Positions 51,042 to 61,300 of a stretch of DNA of 64,000 nucleotides are shown here, piece after piece; the stretch's first letter is position 1, and each line of letters starts with the position of its first letter. Position numbers and translations under genes: made by a program. The notes below the pieces were generated by a model. That model saw only the letters and a list, made by a program, of their open reading frames with translations. It did not search any database and was not told the origin of the DNA. Source of the DNA: Atkinsonella hypoxylon (lineage: Eukaryota; Ascomycota; Sordariomycetes; Hypocreales; Clavicipitaceae); the NCBI GenBank assembly GCA_000729835.1, contig JFHB01000028.1, positions 183,286 through 247,285 on the forward strand. Reading direction: 5' to 3'.

Positions 51042-54000
51042 TAGGGATAGAAGCCGGCTTAGCATCTAGTATTTTGAATCTTTCTAGGGCTTTAAGGATA
51101 TATTAAGATTAGTAGATTTTAATAGACCTTTTAGACCTATTACAGATAATTTATACACCTAGAAAGAATTCTGCTGGTCCTCTATCTTCTATTGGATAAG
51201 CTTGATTTAGTAGCTTTTTAAGCTTATTAATATATCGTAAATTAGGCCTAATTAGAAGACAGTTATCTACATAGGTAGCAATATATATAGATGTAGCTAG
51301 GTTATAAAAGACTGCTGGGTCTGATATAAGAGGTTTAAATCTATACTTTTGAAGTAATTCTGTTAGAATTTACTGCTATTCTCTAGGACTTTGCTTTAGA
51401 CTATAGAGGGATTTTTCTAGCTTAATTACTTGCTCTTTAGAGGGCTTGTAATTACAGCTTTTTAGTAGCTTAGCTACTGATAGCGTTGCTTCTACAAATT
51501 CAACGAATCTATCTAGGATTTCTATATAAATAGCTTCCTTTAGCTTACTATTTAAAAACGCTCCTATAAAGTTAATTTACTTAACTTCCTAGTTATTAAA
51601 AGCTGCAAGAGCTAATAATATACGCTAGCTAGAAGGAATACTAGTTGCAGCAAAGGTCTCTAGATAGTCTTAACCTTCTATTTACATAAATCCCTTAGCA
51701 ATAAGGCGGGCCTTATATTTAATAGGATTATTTTCTTTATCCTTTTTAAGCCTGTAAATAAGCCTATTCTTTAGAACTCTTTAGCCCTTAGGTACTTAGT
51801 CTTTCCCTATAAATTTAAAGGTTCTAGCAGCTAATAGCTGCTTAAATTCGCTATAGGTAGCTTCTATTTAATGCTGCTTAGCAGAGCTTTTTAGGGCTTG
51901 CTTCCACGTATTAGGAAGTTCATCCTTGCTATTAGAAGTAATAGCTGCTTTAGTCCTAGCCTTAAAGCATAGATCCTTATTTAAGGAAAATATGTCTCTA
52001 TCTAAATCTATAGCATTAGCATTAGCTTCAGCTTCTATAGGTTCTATATTAGCCTAAGGGGCTTCTATAGATATAGGGGCTTTAGGGGCCTCTATAGCTT
52101 CTATAGAGTTGCTTAGTAGAAGAGCTTGATCTACAGGTTCTAGTGGATGATTCAGTACATCTAGATAACTAGGATAAGGATACTTAGGAGTATAATTATC
52201 TACTAATTGCTGCTAGTTATCGATTTCTCCCTCTAAAGGATTATCCACTATAGAACCAATAGGAACCTTAGGGATGCCCTGTAAAATAGGACCTATTCCT
52301 TCTATAATTTTAACAAAGCTAGTCTTTATAACAGCTTGTTTAGAGGGAATGTCTATTAGATATACATTAGAACCTAGTGTAGCTAAAAGTCTACTAGGAA
52401 TAGTTCTTTTAGCTAGCTTCTGCAACCTAGATCGTTGTTCTAAAGGAATTAGAACTTCGCAATAGAAGCCTATAGCCCTTATTTTGGTAAAATTAGGCTT
52501 ATAGGTTCTAGAAGGCTCTAAATTAGCTAGATATAGCTGTTTAGGACTTAGTAGTTTAGTACTATTCGCAGTAGTATTAACTAAATCCACTATAGCAGGA
52601 AGGATGTAAGACTATAGATATAGAGGTAATTGTAACTACTGTAGAGTAGCACGCAAACGGTCTAGAAGTACCCTTATAGCTCTCTCTATTAGCCTATTCT
52701 GTTTATAAATATAGAGGTAAGAGGTGCTAAAGTAAATACCCTTAGAAGATAGCTAAGCTTGCAACCTAGTATTAATTTCTATACTACTATTAAAATAAAG
52801 GTGTTTAGGGTAGCAGTTATACTAGTTCTTTAACTCCTTAAAGAAGCCTTTAATATAGCTATAGAGAGTAGAACCCTCTTTATTAGCTAGATTAAAAGAC
52901 TACTTATACTGTAATTTTCTATTAATTAGAAATAGAACTAAGGACCTTTTGTTGTGCAGTATAGGCTCTATTTTAACGGTATCTCCCTCTATAATATCTA
53001 AACATCTAGGGGGGTTAGGAATAGCATGCTTGCTAGGTCTTCTAACAGCTTTAGCTTAGTTGCAAGCTAAGCAGTTAAAATCCTTTTCCTTGATTTTTGT
53101 AAAATTAGGAATACCTTTAGTAATAGAAGCAGTCTTCTTTAGTAAAGGGAGTCCTATATGCCCTAATCTAACGTGCTAAGTAGCAGCTAATTCTAGGAGC
53201 TTCTTATAGGAAGAAGAAGCAGTAAGATTTATACTACTAGAATTATTATTAGAGCTAGCTTCCTGTTGCTCCCTATCTTGCTAGATCTCTTAAGAACTAT
53301 AGGCCTCGTTTAAGGGATCTAGACGGCCACTTCCTCTAATATCTAGCAACTTAGGATTTAGACCTTCTAAATCCCTGTTATTAGAAGGAATCTAACTAGA
53401 AGCCCGTTTAGGAACTAGGGCTAATGGCTCTATAGCATCGTTATTAGTATTATCTGCTTCTTCTTCTTTAAAGTTAGATAATTCCTCGATTTAGCTATAT
53501 TCCTCTAGATTAAAACTAGGCTGTTAAGGGATTTAAACCTCTATAGGATAACTAGCATTATAACTGCTATTATAACTATTGCTAGCTAGAAATCCTATAT
53601 AAGAGAGATTAGCGTAGTTTTTATATATTTTAGGGGTCTCTTGCCCCTTAAGCTGTAAGAAGAAACTATACTTTTTGGGATTTAGAAGCTTACAGCAGCT
53701 TTTATTAGCTAGAAATAGCTAATTTCTAAGGAGAGTACTCCCTATTAAATAGTGCTTTAGACCACTAATTAGGTTAGTATCTAAACCTAGGCAATATAGA
53801 GCATCCTTTAGAGCTAAAGGCCTATATTTAGCTGGATTTATACTAACTAGTACCTAGAATATAGCAGTTCCCTGTCCTTTAGGATAAATTAGACCTCCTC
53901 CAGTAGCAATAGGCGCAGTTTTACCCTTTTTTATAGGCTTAAAAGTCCTAAAAAATGCCTTATTATTAACTATATAACAGGTAGAACCTATATTGTATAG

Positions 54001-54870
54001 TAGGGAGTTTTTAATTATTTCGTTAGAGTAATTAAAAGAAGGGGTATTATTACTAGTAGTACTAGTATCACTAGTAGTGGATTCTGTATCTAAATCGTAA
54101 GAATTATTACTACTAGAACTGCTAGATTCACTATTGGAATCTATAGTATCCTAGTTGCTAGTAGATAGGTTATAATAACCTATAGCAAAAGCAGCTTCTT
54201 TATCCTTATTCCTAGAATTTTTGTTACTTCTTCTTCAGCCCTTCCACTTCTTCTTATTCTTAGAGGCTTTATTTATATCTTTAGAGGCATTAGAATCGTT
54301 AGAATTAGAATTAGAATCGGAATTCTTCTTCTAATTAGGAGGATTCTTTCCTTAGTTAGCTTTATTATTATTAGAACTATTAGAATTAAAAGCTTTATAA
54401 CTAAGAGCCTTAGATATAGAGAAGCTTTTATCTCTTTATTCTTCTAATAAGTCAGCTATAAGGAACTGTAAATTCAGCATTTTTACAGATAGACCTTATG
54501 CTCTAGCAGCTCTAATAGAATATTGCTGCCTTTCAGCCTAGCTAGAGAAGGTCTTCTTTAAAGCATTAATATAATAATTTACTTAGTTAATAGAATTAAT
54601 AGCTACACTATAGAGCTGTAGTCTAGCTAGTAAATTATTAAATTCAGCATTAAAGGCCTCTAAAGATCCCTTATAGTTCGAAAACGATAAGTTGTAATAA
54701 CTAGCATATAGTGTACTACGTTGTATTTCAGCACTCTATAAATACTGCCTAACTAGAACGTTATAGGCATCTACAGGGGACTTATGCCAGCTTATAGCAG
54801 CTTAAGGTCCAGATTGGCAACTATCTCTTATAATCATAAGGATAATAGCTTGTTCTAAATCTACTAAAGT
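51042..54870 (-). pseudogene. A5 partial gag-pol: gag, protease, integrase, RT
   Basis: Minus-strand CopA, colinear with A1 7700 down to about 3880. RT YVDN codons lie near 51258-51278. The integrase part includes one of the longest stop-free runs in the window (52213-52590, 125 codons), covering the region after the integrase core. The integrase CxxC is near 53060, and the protease DTGST has become NIGST near 53980. Gag is truncated at the right end by the sequence starting at 54871. Confidence 0.9.
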
Positions 54871-55311
54871 TGTTACGGTGGGATCCAACGTGGGTTTGTC
54901 GGAAGTGACAATAAGTTGTCGGATTCAACAGGTTATGTAATAAATCGTAAGAGAAGTCATAAGAGCTTCTGTAAGGAGCATCTAGTAATAGTGTTCTAGT
55001 GAATAATTGTTAATTGTTTAATCTAACTACCTAAGTGTTGCTTCTAACTACTTATATATAATTGCAGTTACATACACTAGTAACCTATAGGTCTATAGGA
55101 TTATCCTGTAATAAGTGCTGCCTCTATAAAAAAGATTAGCTGTTTTAGCCGTTCTAAAATTAATTGTTAGTTATTAGAAGGCGTATTAGATTAAACTAAA
55201 TAACTTATTAATCTAGCTGTTATAAAAGGCGCAGAAAGATAGTTGTTGTTTTATTGCGTAAGTATATATTGTTATTATTGTAGTGCAATCTATAGTGTAG
55301 GTTGCTACATT
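54871..55311. repeat. LTR-like sequence, probably the G3 3' LTR (minus)
   Basis: About 441 bp starting TGTTACGGTGGG and ending GGTTGCTACA, much less RIP-affected than its surroundings. It truncates CopA A5 (left flank AAAGT). Read on the minus strand it begins TGTAGCAACC and ends CCACCGTAACA. It would then be the 3' LTR of the minus-strand G3 element to its right. Read on the plus strand no tRNA-like primer site follows it, which argues for the minus reading. The right end is a guess from the TG/CA rule. It could instead be a copia LTR. Confidence 0.55.
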
Positions 55312-55689
55312 TACGTATTTTCTCTATACACTTATAATGCCTAAATTATACTTATAATCTAGTAACTATTAAATCTATATATTAAATTAACGGATTTCCT
55401 TAAACCTAATAGAGCATTAAAGCTTATTCTATATTCTATATATAAGTAAAGTTACGTAAAATTATTCTAAATAATATTAAATTCTATAAATTAATCTTAT
55501 ATAATAAAGCTAATTTATTAAATCTATATAGTATATTCTTTATATAAGATTATTCTATATAGCGTTAAAAGTATTAAAAATTATTCTATATTAAAGTAAA
55601 TTTTCTATTAGATCCCTTTAGTGTATTTCTCTATATATATACAGCTTATTCTAATCCTTAGGCATTAGTAATAGCAGTAAATTATTAGT
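55312..55689. other. AT-rich stretch with no visible gene
   Basis: About 380 bp between the LTR-like sequence and the end of the broken frame. If the G3 model holds, this is its 3' untranslated region. On the minus strand an AGAGAAAATACGTAAA stretch precedes the LTR and could be a decayed polypurine tract. Confidence 0.4.
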
Positions 55690-56053
55690 TAGTTGTAGTA
55701 AGCTATTAGTTCTCTCTAGAAAGTAAAGCTAAAGGACGTTTCTAGCAGCTTTAGGGAGGGTTTTACCTAAAAGGCATTAGTCTTATACTTAATAGGTATT
55801 TCTACTAGTTTACTTATAGCTAGCCTTTTAGTTAGTGTTTTTACCTTAGTTAGCGTTAGCTTTACTATAGAAGGTATCTTTTATAGAATTAATAGAGAGA
55901 AACATATTAAAGATAGATTAATTAAAATAAACTAAGCACTTCTTCTATATTAAATAGTGCTAAATCTATTACTAAAGAGGCTTTATACAGCAATAGGCTA
56001 GTTAGCTAAGCATTCTAAGAAGTCTATATAAATGCAGTTAATTTTATATTATA
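55690..56053 (-). pseudogene. C-terminal part of unknown signal-peptide protein (env-like candidate)
   Basis: Continuation of the frame at 59545-60839 after the G1b insertion and one TSD copy are removed; the codons join in the same phase. About 120 residues: a region with Cys and aromatic residues, then a hydrophobic segment F-I-L-I-N-L-S-L-I-C-F (about 55870-55925), then a basic Lys/Thr-rich tail ending near F-x-R-E-L. This looks like a membrane anchor with an internal tail. The final stop is uncertain because Gln codons have become TAA/TAG. Function unknown. Confidence 0.5.
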
Positions 56054-56058
56054 GGTAT

Positions 56059-56541
56059 TGTGTCGCGGCGGGGTTACCCCCTTGCGCTCTTATATTAGCT
56101 TTGCAAGGGATGCTACATATAGGATTTCTCTATAAGAGTGCGCATCGCCTAAACGTCTAAATAGTTTAAGTAAGCAAGCGCGCAAGCAGCTTCTGCTAAC
56201 TCTTTTTAGGCTTTTACTCTTTTAATTAATTAATATCTTTTAGCCTACTTTAATTTACAACACTTAACACTTAAGAGATATTACTTTACTGCTAGTAATA
56301 CTTTCCTTAACTCTTTAGTATATTTAGCTTCTTTTGTGTGTATATATCTTTTAAGCTGCAATTAATATTTTATTTCTGCCTTTTTTAACTATTTAATCTT
56401 CTTACCTACTATTGCTTAATAGTATATACTAATAAATATCTTACTCTTTACTAATTCTTTTTAATCTTAATATACACTATATTATTACCTACTTTAGTGT
56501 AAGCTATATAGTTATTTAGAGGTTTAGTTTTAAGGTAATAA
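56059..56541 (+). repeat. G1 5' LTR of G1b
   Basis: 483 bp, starting TGTGTCGCGGCGGGG and ending GGTAATAA (RIP form of GGCGACAA). Confidence 0.9.
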
Positions 56542-57229
56542 AAATAGAGGCTTTACTAGGGACTTATTCTAATTAAAGCGCATAATATAATTAAAAGGTT
56601 TTTTATAGAGATCCTAGAAAAAAGAAGGAAAAGCTACTAAGTATTAAAGATAGAAGAGCACTTTAGCTTAAATATTACTAATATAAAAAAGAAGGAAATT
56701 ATAGAGATAAAAGCTTTATATTATAAGAGATTATTTAATTAAGAAAGAAAGAAAATTTCTATAGCTTTTTTAAGCTAAGAAAAGCTAAGCCTAGTTAAAG
56801 ACAATTACTATATTGTAAATACTAGCTAGCCTATTTAACCTCTATTTTACTCTTAGCTAAGATAGCTTTAGTATAGTAAAAAGGAAGTTTTTAGGTCCTT
56901 TAAACGTTATAATTATTTAATTATAGAGAAAAATTTCTCTTTTATCCTTATCTTAGCAGTTATCTTTATATTTACTATTATTAGTAATTAAGTTCTTAGC
57001 CTTTTTATCTTAGTGTTAAGAGCTTATATAACTATAGAAGTAGAAAGTAAAAGCATTAAAAGTATAGCTAATATAAGGAATTATATATATTATACTCTTC
57101 CTATTAAGTAAGATTAATTGTTCTTTTTACACTTACCTTTTATATTAAGCTATTTTACTAGTTATTTATATAAGTTTAGTATTCTATATTTCTTAAAGAA
57201 AAGTATAAGCTTTATATCTAAAGCAGCTA
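56542..57229 (+). other. G1b 5' leader
   Basis: About 690 bp, colinear with G1a 27200-27874 inverted. No clear primer binding site or reading frame. Confidence 0.5.
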
Positions 57230-58424
57230 ACACTAGCTTTAGTTAATTTAGTAAATCTTCTAAAAAAGTTATTTTAGAACCTAAGATTATAATAGAATTA
57301 AATACTTAAGATAAAAAGGCTAGTACTAATAGCGCTATAGCTGTACCTTATAAGGCTCTTGCTAAAGCTATAGGTAAAGCTATTAGAAAGTAGTAAGCTT
57401 AAGCTACCTTTAATAAGAAGTTTAATATATATTAATTTAAAGGAGAAAATATTCTTAATTACTTAATTAGCTTTAAGCTAAAAATAGAAACCTTATTTAT
57501 TCTAAAGGAAAACTAATAAAAGATATTTATTTATTATATTAACCTATTAATCTATAAGTATATAAAGGTTATTTATGCCTTATATAATTAGAAAGAAGCT
57601 AAAAAGTAGCTTTTACTTTAGTATAAAGCTACTCTTTAGGATTAAAAGAAGTAAGCTAATAAGAAGCTTAAAGACCTAAAGAGAAACTATTTAAGGACTA
57701 TAAAAGACACTCTTTATTAGCTTTAAGAGTATTAAGCTGCTATAATTAGCGCTAAGCTCTATATATAGCGTAGTATAACCTCTTAGTTTAATTATATTTA
57801 TAAAGCCTTACTAGATACTGTACTTACTAGCTTTATAGATTAAATAAAAGTTACTAAAGCTAAGTTTATTATAATACTCTATAGAGAGTTATTAGAGCAG
57901 CTTAGCTAGTATATATAAGCTAGAATAGAGCTAAAAGACCGCAATTCTAAACTCTATAATAATAGAAGAGACTACCTTTATATACCTCTAGGCAGAAGAA
58001 GTTCTAAGCATTATAGTATAAGTAATTTTAGTTATAAAGCTAAGGAAATTATGCAGCCTATTTTAGAAGTAAAAGATTAAATAGATAATTTAACCTAGAA
58101 GTTTAAAGATATAAAGATTATACTTATAAAGTAAGTAGTTTTAAAGATAGATATTATAAAGCTTTTTAAAGAGAAATTTAGGAAGAAGAAGGAGAAAAGG
58201 TAGAATATATATATTAACGCTATTAATGTATATAATAATGCCTAGAGCTTTAGGACCTACGCAACTAGAAGCTGCATAAGGCAGCATTACTGCTATTACT
58301 GTAGTAAGGAAGGTTATTATATAGATTAATGCTAGTTTTACTAGCATAACAATAAGATTAGCTTTGCAAAGTATAATTAGAGAGCAAGCATCTTAACGGT
58401 AGGATTAAATAATCTAGTGCTACT
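57230..58424 (+). pseudogene. G1b gag with CCHC knuckle
   Basis: Gag frame of about 390 codons with a Lys/Gln-rich helical body. It ends in a zinc knuckle at 58291-58332: C-Y-Y-C-S-K-E-G, a Tyr in place of His, four residues, then Cys. Only the His is lost to a RIP-type change. It is cut at 58424 by an inverted G1 LTR, whereas G1a continues in frame at the same point. The 68-codon open frame on the opposite strand at 58141-58347 is a shadow. Confidence 0.8.
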
Positions 58425-58905
58425 TTGTCGCCTCAAAACCAAACCCCTAAATGACCATGCAGCCCACACTAAAGCGGGTAACGATATAGCGCACGTTAAG
58501 ATCGAAGAGGATTAATAGAGAGCGAGATATTTGTTAGTGTGTACTATTAAACAATAGTAGGCAAGAAGATTAAATAGTTAGAAAAGGTAGAAATAAAAAT
58601 ATTAATTGCAGCTTAGAAGATATATATACGCAAAAGGAGCTAAATGTACTAAAGAGTTAGAGAAAGTATTACTAGTAGCAAAGTAATGTCTCTTAAGTAT
58701 TAAGTGTTGTAAATTAAAGCAGGCCAAAAGATATTAATTAATCAAAAGAGTAAAAGCCCAAAAAGAGTCAGCAGAAGCTGCTTGCGCGCTTGCTTAAACT
58801 ATCTAGATGTCTAGGCGATGCGCACTCTTATAGAGAAAAATCTGTATGTAGCATCCCTTGCAAAGCTAATATAAGAGCGCAAGGGGGTAACCCCGCCGCG
58901 ACACA
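58425..58905 (-). repeat. Inverted G1 LTR inside G1b
   Basis: 481-bp LTR in opposite orientation. Both ends are little touched by RIP (TTGTCGCCTCAAAACC and GTAACCCCGCCGCGACACA). The flanking 5-mers CTACT and CTAGT differ. It sits at the junction of gag and the far 3' end, so it marks a deletion and not a simple insertion. Confidence 0.88.
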
Positions 58906-59056
58906 CTAGTAAGAGGGACGCTACTATACACGCTAAAGACGCTAAAGCTGTTACAGGAGATAAGAGGATTAGGACTTTAGGATTAAAGGAATTAGCTAGA
59001 GGGTTAAGTTACTTATAAGTCTTGCTTTATAAGCTTATTTGTAACTAGGGAGGTAT
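58906..59056 (+). other. G1b 3' internal end
   Basis: About 150 bp matching the LTR-adjacent part of G1a 14749-14905 inverted. It ends in AACTAGGGAGGTAT, the likely polypurine tract, directly before the 3' LTR. Confidence 0.75.
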
Positions 59057-59539
59057 TGTGTTGCAGCAGGGTTACCCCCTTACGCTCTTATATTAGCTTT
59101 ACAAGGGATGCTATATATAGGATTTCTCTATAAGAGTGCATATTGCCTAAACGTCTAAATAGTTTAAGCAAGCAAGCGTATAAGCAGCTTCTGCTAACTC
59201 TTTTTAGGCTTTTACTCTTTTAATTAATTAATATCTTTTAGCCTACTTTAATTTATAACACTTAACACTTAAGAGATATTACTTTACTGCTAGTAACACT
59301 TTCCCTAACTCTTTAGCATATTTAGCTCCTTTTGCGTATATATATTTTCTAAGCTGCAATTAATATTTTATTTCTGCCTTTTCTAACTATTTAATCTTCT
59401 TGCCTACTATTGCTTAATAGTATACACTAATAAATATCTCGCTCTCTACCGATCCTCTTCGATCTTAACGTGCACTACATCGTTACCCGCTTTAGTGTAG
59501 GCTGCATAGTCATTTAGGGGTTTGGTTTTGAGGCGATAA
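59057..59539 (+). repeat. G1 3' LTR of G1b
   Basis: 483 bp, TGTGTTGCAGCAGGG to GGCGATAA. The last 100 bp are GC-richer and nearly free of RIP. Confidence 0.9.
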
Positions 59540-59544
59540 AGTAT

Positions 59545-60839
59545 CTGTTTTCTGCCTATAGTATATTAATATTGCTAGCAACCTTTAGTAAGGTTTTATT
59601 TTTGTTAATAACGTTATTAATACCTTTATTAAATTAACTTATGCTATTTAGTTAGTTATATATACTGTAAATAGTAGTCTATAATTTATTAAACTACTTA
59701 TTAAATAAACCTCCTTTAGCCTCTATTTTAATCTAGTTAATCTTTTTATTTAACTTATTAATTTTAGTAATATAGAGGTTAAGTTACTTCTATATAGCGT
59801 TATTACCTATAGAAGTGTCCTTAAGGTAGGCTTTAATTATTTCTTTAGCATTAAATTTATACTTCTCCTAAAGAAGACTATTACACTAGCTCTAGGATTA
59901 CACCTTAGCTAATAGAATAAAGAGTAAGTCTATATAGCTAATGCTAGCTAAAGTACCTACAATAGTACTGTTAATTCTACTAAATTTATTAGAGAAGTAA
60001 ATAGTAAGTAACGCTACTAATAACAGTAAACTAGTAGATAAATTTATAGTAATAGTTTCTTTACCTCTTTTTACTATATTGCTACTGTAATATATAGTAG
60101 CTGCTGCTTTTGCCTATATTTTACCTCTTTTAGCTACTTTAGCGTTACCTATAGATACCTTAGCATCCTTACCTTTATATTGCTAGTTCTAACGCTTTAC
60201 TTTATAGTTATTATAAATTCTAAAGATATATATTACTATATTCTACTAGAGTAAGTAATATATATTGTCTTTAGAGACCTTAATACTAGTTTTATCTATT
60301 ATACTGCCTTTAAGGGTAAATTTATAAGTATAAGTGTAAATAGTATTTTCTATATTCTATACCTTTTCTTTAGCTCTATTAGTGTAGTAATACTAACTAT
60401 AGTTTTCTGTAATAGGCTCTATATTAGTAATATTAATATTATCTTTAATTTCTATAGAAATAGTGCTAAAGATAAACTTATTAACTTTTAAGGTGCCCTT
60501 AGCACTTCTAGGCCTACTAAAAGTGCTATATAAGCAGCAGAAATTAAGTAATATAAAATAAGTTTTAATGTTATTTAGCTCTATAGCTACTATATCCCCT
60601 TTATAGTTATATTCTTACTTCTTAAACTTAAAACCTTTACTTTTAGCGTTAAAACTATTGTTATAATTAATATATATATTAGAAGTAATATATTCTTCTT
60701 TAGATTTAAATAGTAGTAGTATTATAGCTTAAGTGTAGTTACTATTATTATTCTCTTCTTAGAATAAGCTATTTAGGTTTACTAGAATTAATAATACTAA
60801 ACTACTAAAAGAAAAGAATAATAGTAGTAAATTTTCTAT
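59545..60839 (-). pseudogene. N-terminal part of unknown signal-peptide protein (env-like candidate)
   Basis: The minus strand reads as one frame of about 430 codons (about 555 with 55690-56053) through RIP-type stops. It opens at ATA (from ATG) with M-E-N-L-L-L-L-F-F and a hydrophobic run to about residue 26, like a signal peptide. Residues 27-230 are Asn/Lys/Tyr-rich. K-R-G-K occurs twice (about 60119-60133 and 60058-60080), resembling basic processing sites. A hydrophobic stretch, L-L-L-L-V-A-L-L, follows at about 60000-60050. Near 59735-59800 lies a heptad-like Leu/Ile pattern. The frame sits just downstream of G3 integrase on the same strand, where an env ORF would be. It could instead be a captured or host membrane-protein gene. 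No family recognised. Confidence 0.5.
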
Positions 60840-61300
60840 AGAAGAAATAGAAGAGGCTAGAAGTAGCTCTATAGAGGCTAGTTAGTTCTATAGGCTATAG
60901 GAATTTACTCTATAGGCAGTTTATTGCTTTTAGCGTAATATTTTAGTGTTTAACTATTAAAAGTAGCTAAATAATAGCCTAAAGGGATAGAAAGAGCAGC
61001 AGCTATAATAGCATTAATAAATTTATAAAGATTTTATAATATATAAAGGTGTAAAGAAAAGATTATATAGTAGAAAGCGTAAAAATTTATAAAAGTAAAG
61101 GTAAATTTATAGAGAAAAGTAGATTAAAACAATAGTATATAGATTTATAGGTGTTTTCTTCCTAATCTTCTGTAATTCTATAATATAGGTTAATTTTAAT
61201 AGTTTTAATAATAATAAATAAAGAAATAAGGAAAAAGATACTAAAAGACTTAAATAATCTATTATATAATAAAGGAAATTAAGACTTATAAGGAAAAGAG
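60840..61300 (-). other. Spacer between G3 pol and the downstream frame
   Basis: About 460 bp, strongly AT-rich, with no frame or LTR terminus that I can support. The absence of an LTR here is part of the argument that the downstream frame belongs to G3. Confidence 0.45.

Larger units (their letters stand above)
41216..54870 (-). mobile_element. CopA copy A5, split by G2b, 5' end missing
   Basis: Minus-strand CopA: 3' LTR 41216-41921, internal 41922-42941, the G2b insertion, then internal 51042-54870. It is inserted into RT of A4 in the same orientation. On the right it stops in gag (A1 position about 3880), where the LTR-like sequence at 54871 begins. Confidence 0.9.
56059..59539 (+). mobile_element. 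G1 copy G1b, internally deleted
   Basis: 483-bp LTRs at 56059-56541 and 59057-59539 in plus orientation, flanked by GGTAT (56054-56058) and AGTAT (59540-59544), a TSD with one mismatch. The inside holds the leader, gag, an inverted G1 LTR, then 150 bp of the 3' internal end. All of pol is missing. Confidence 0.87.

Noticed and set aside
54931..54943. GGTTATGTAATA after CAACA as a second primer binding site of a 60-bp LTR
   Set aside because: Only the first seven bases match the tRNA complement, and a 60-bp LTR is not plausible.
58141..58347. 68-codon frame on the minus strand
   Set aside because: It is antisense to the G1b gag zinc knuckle.
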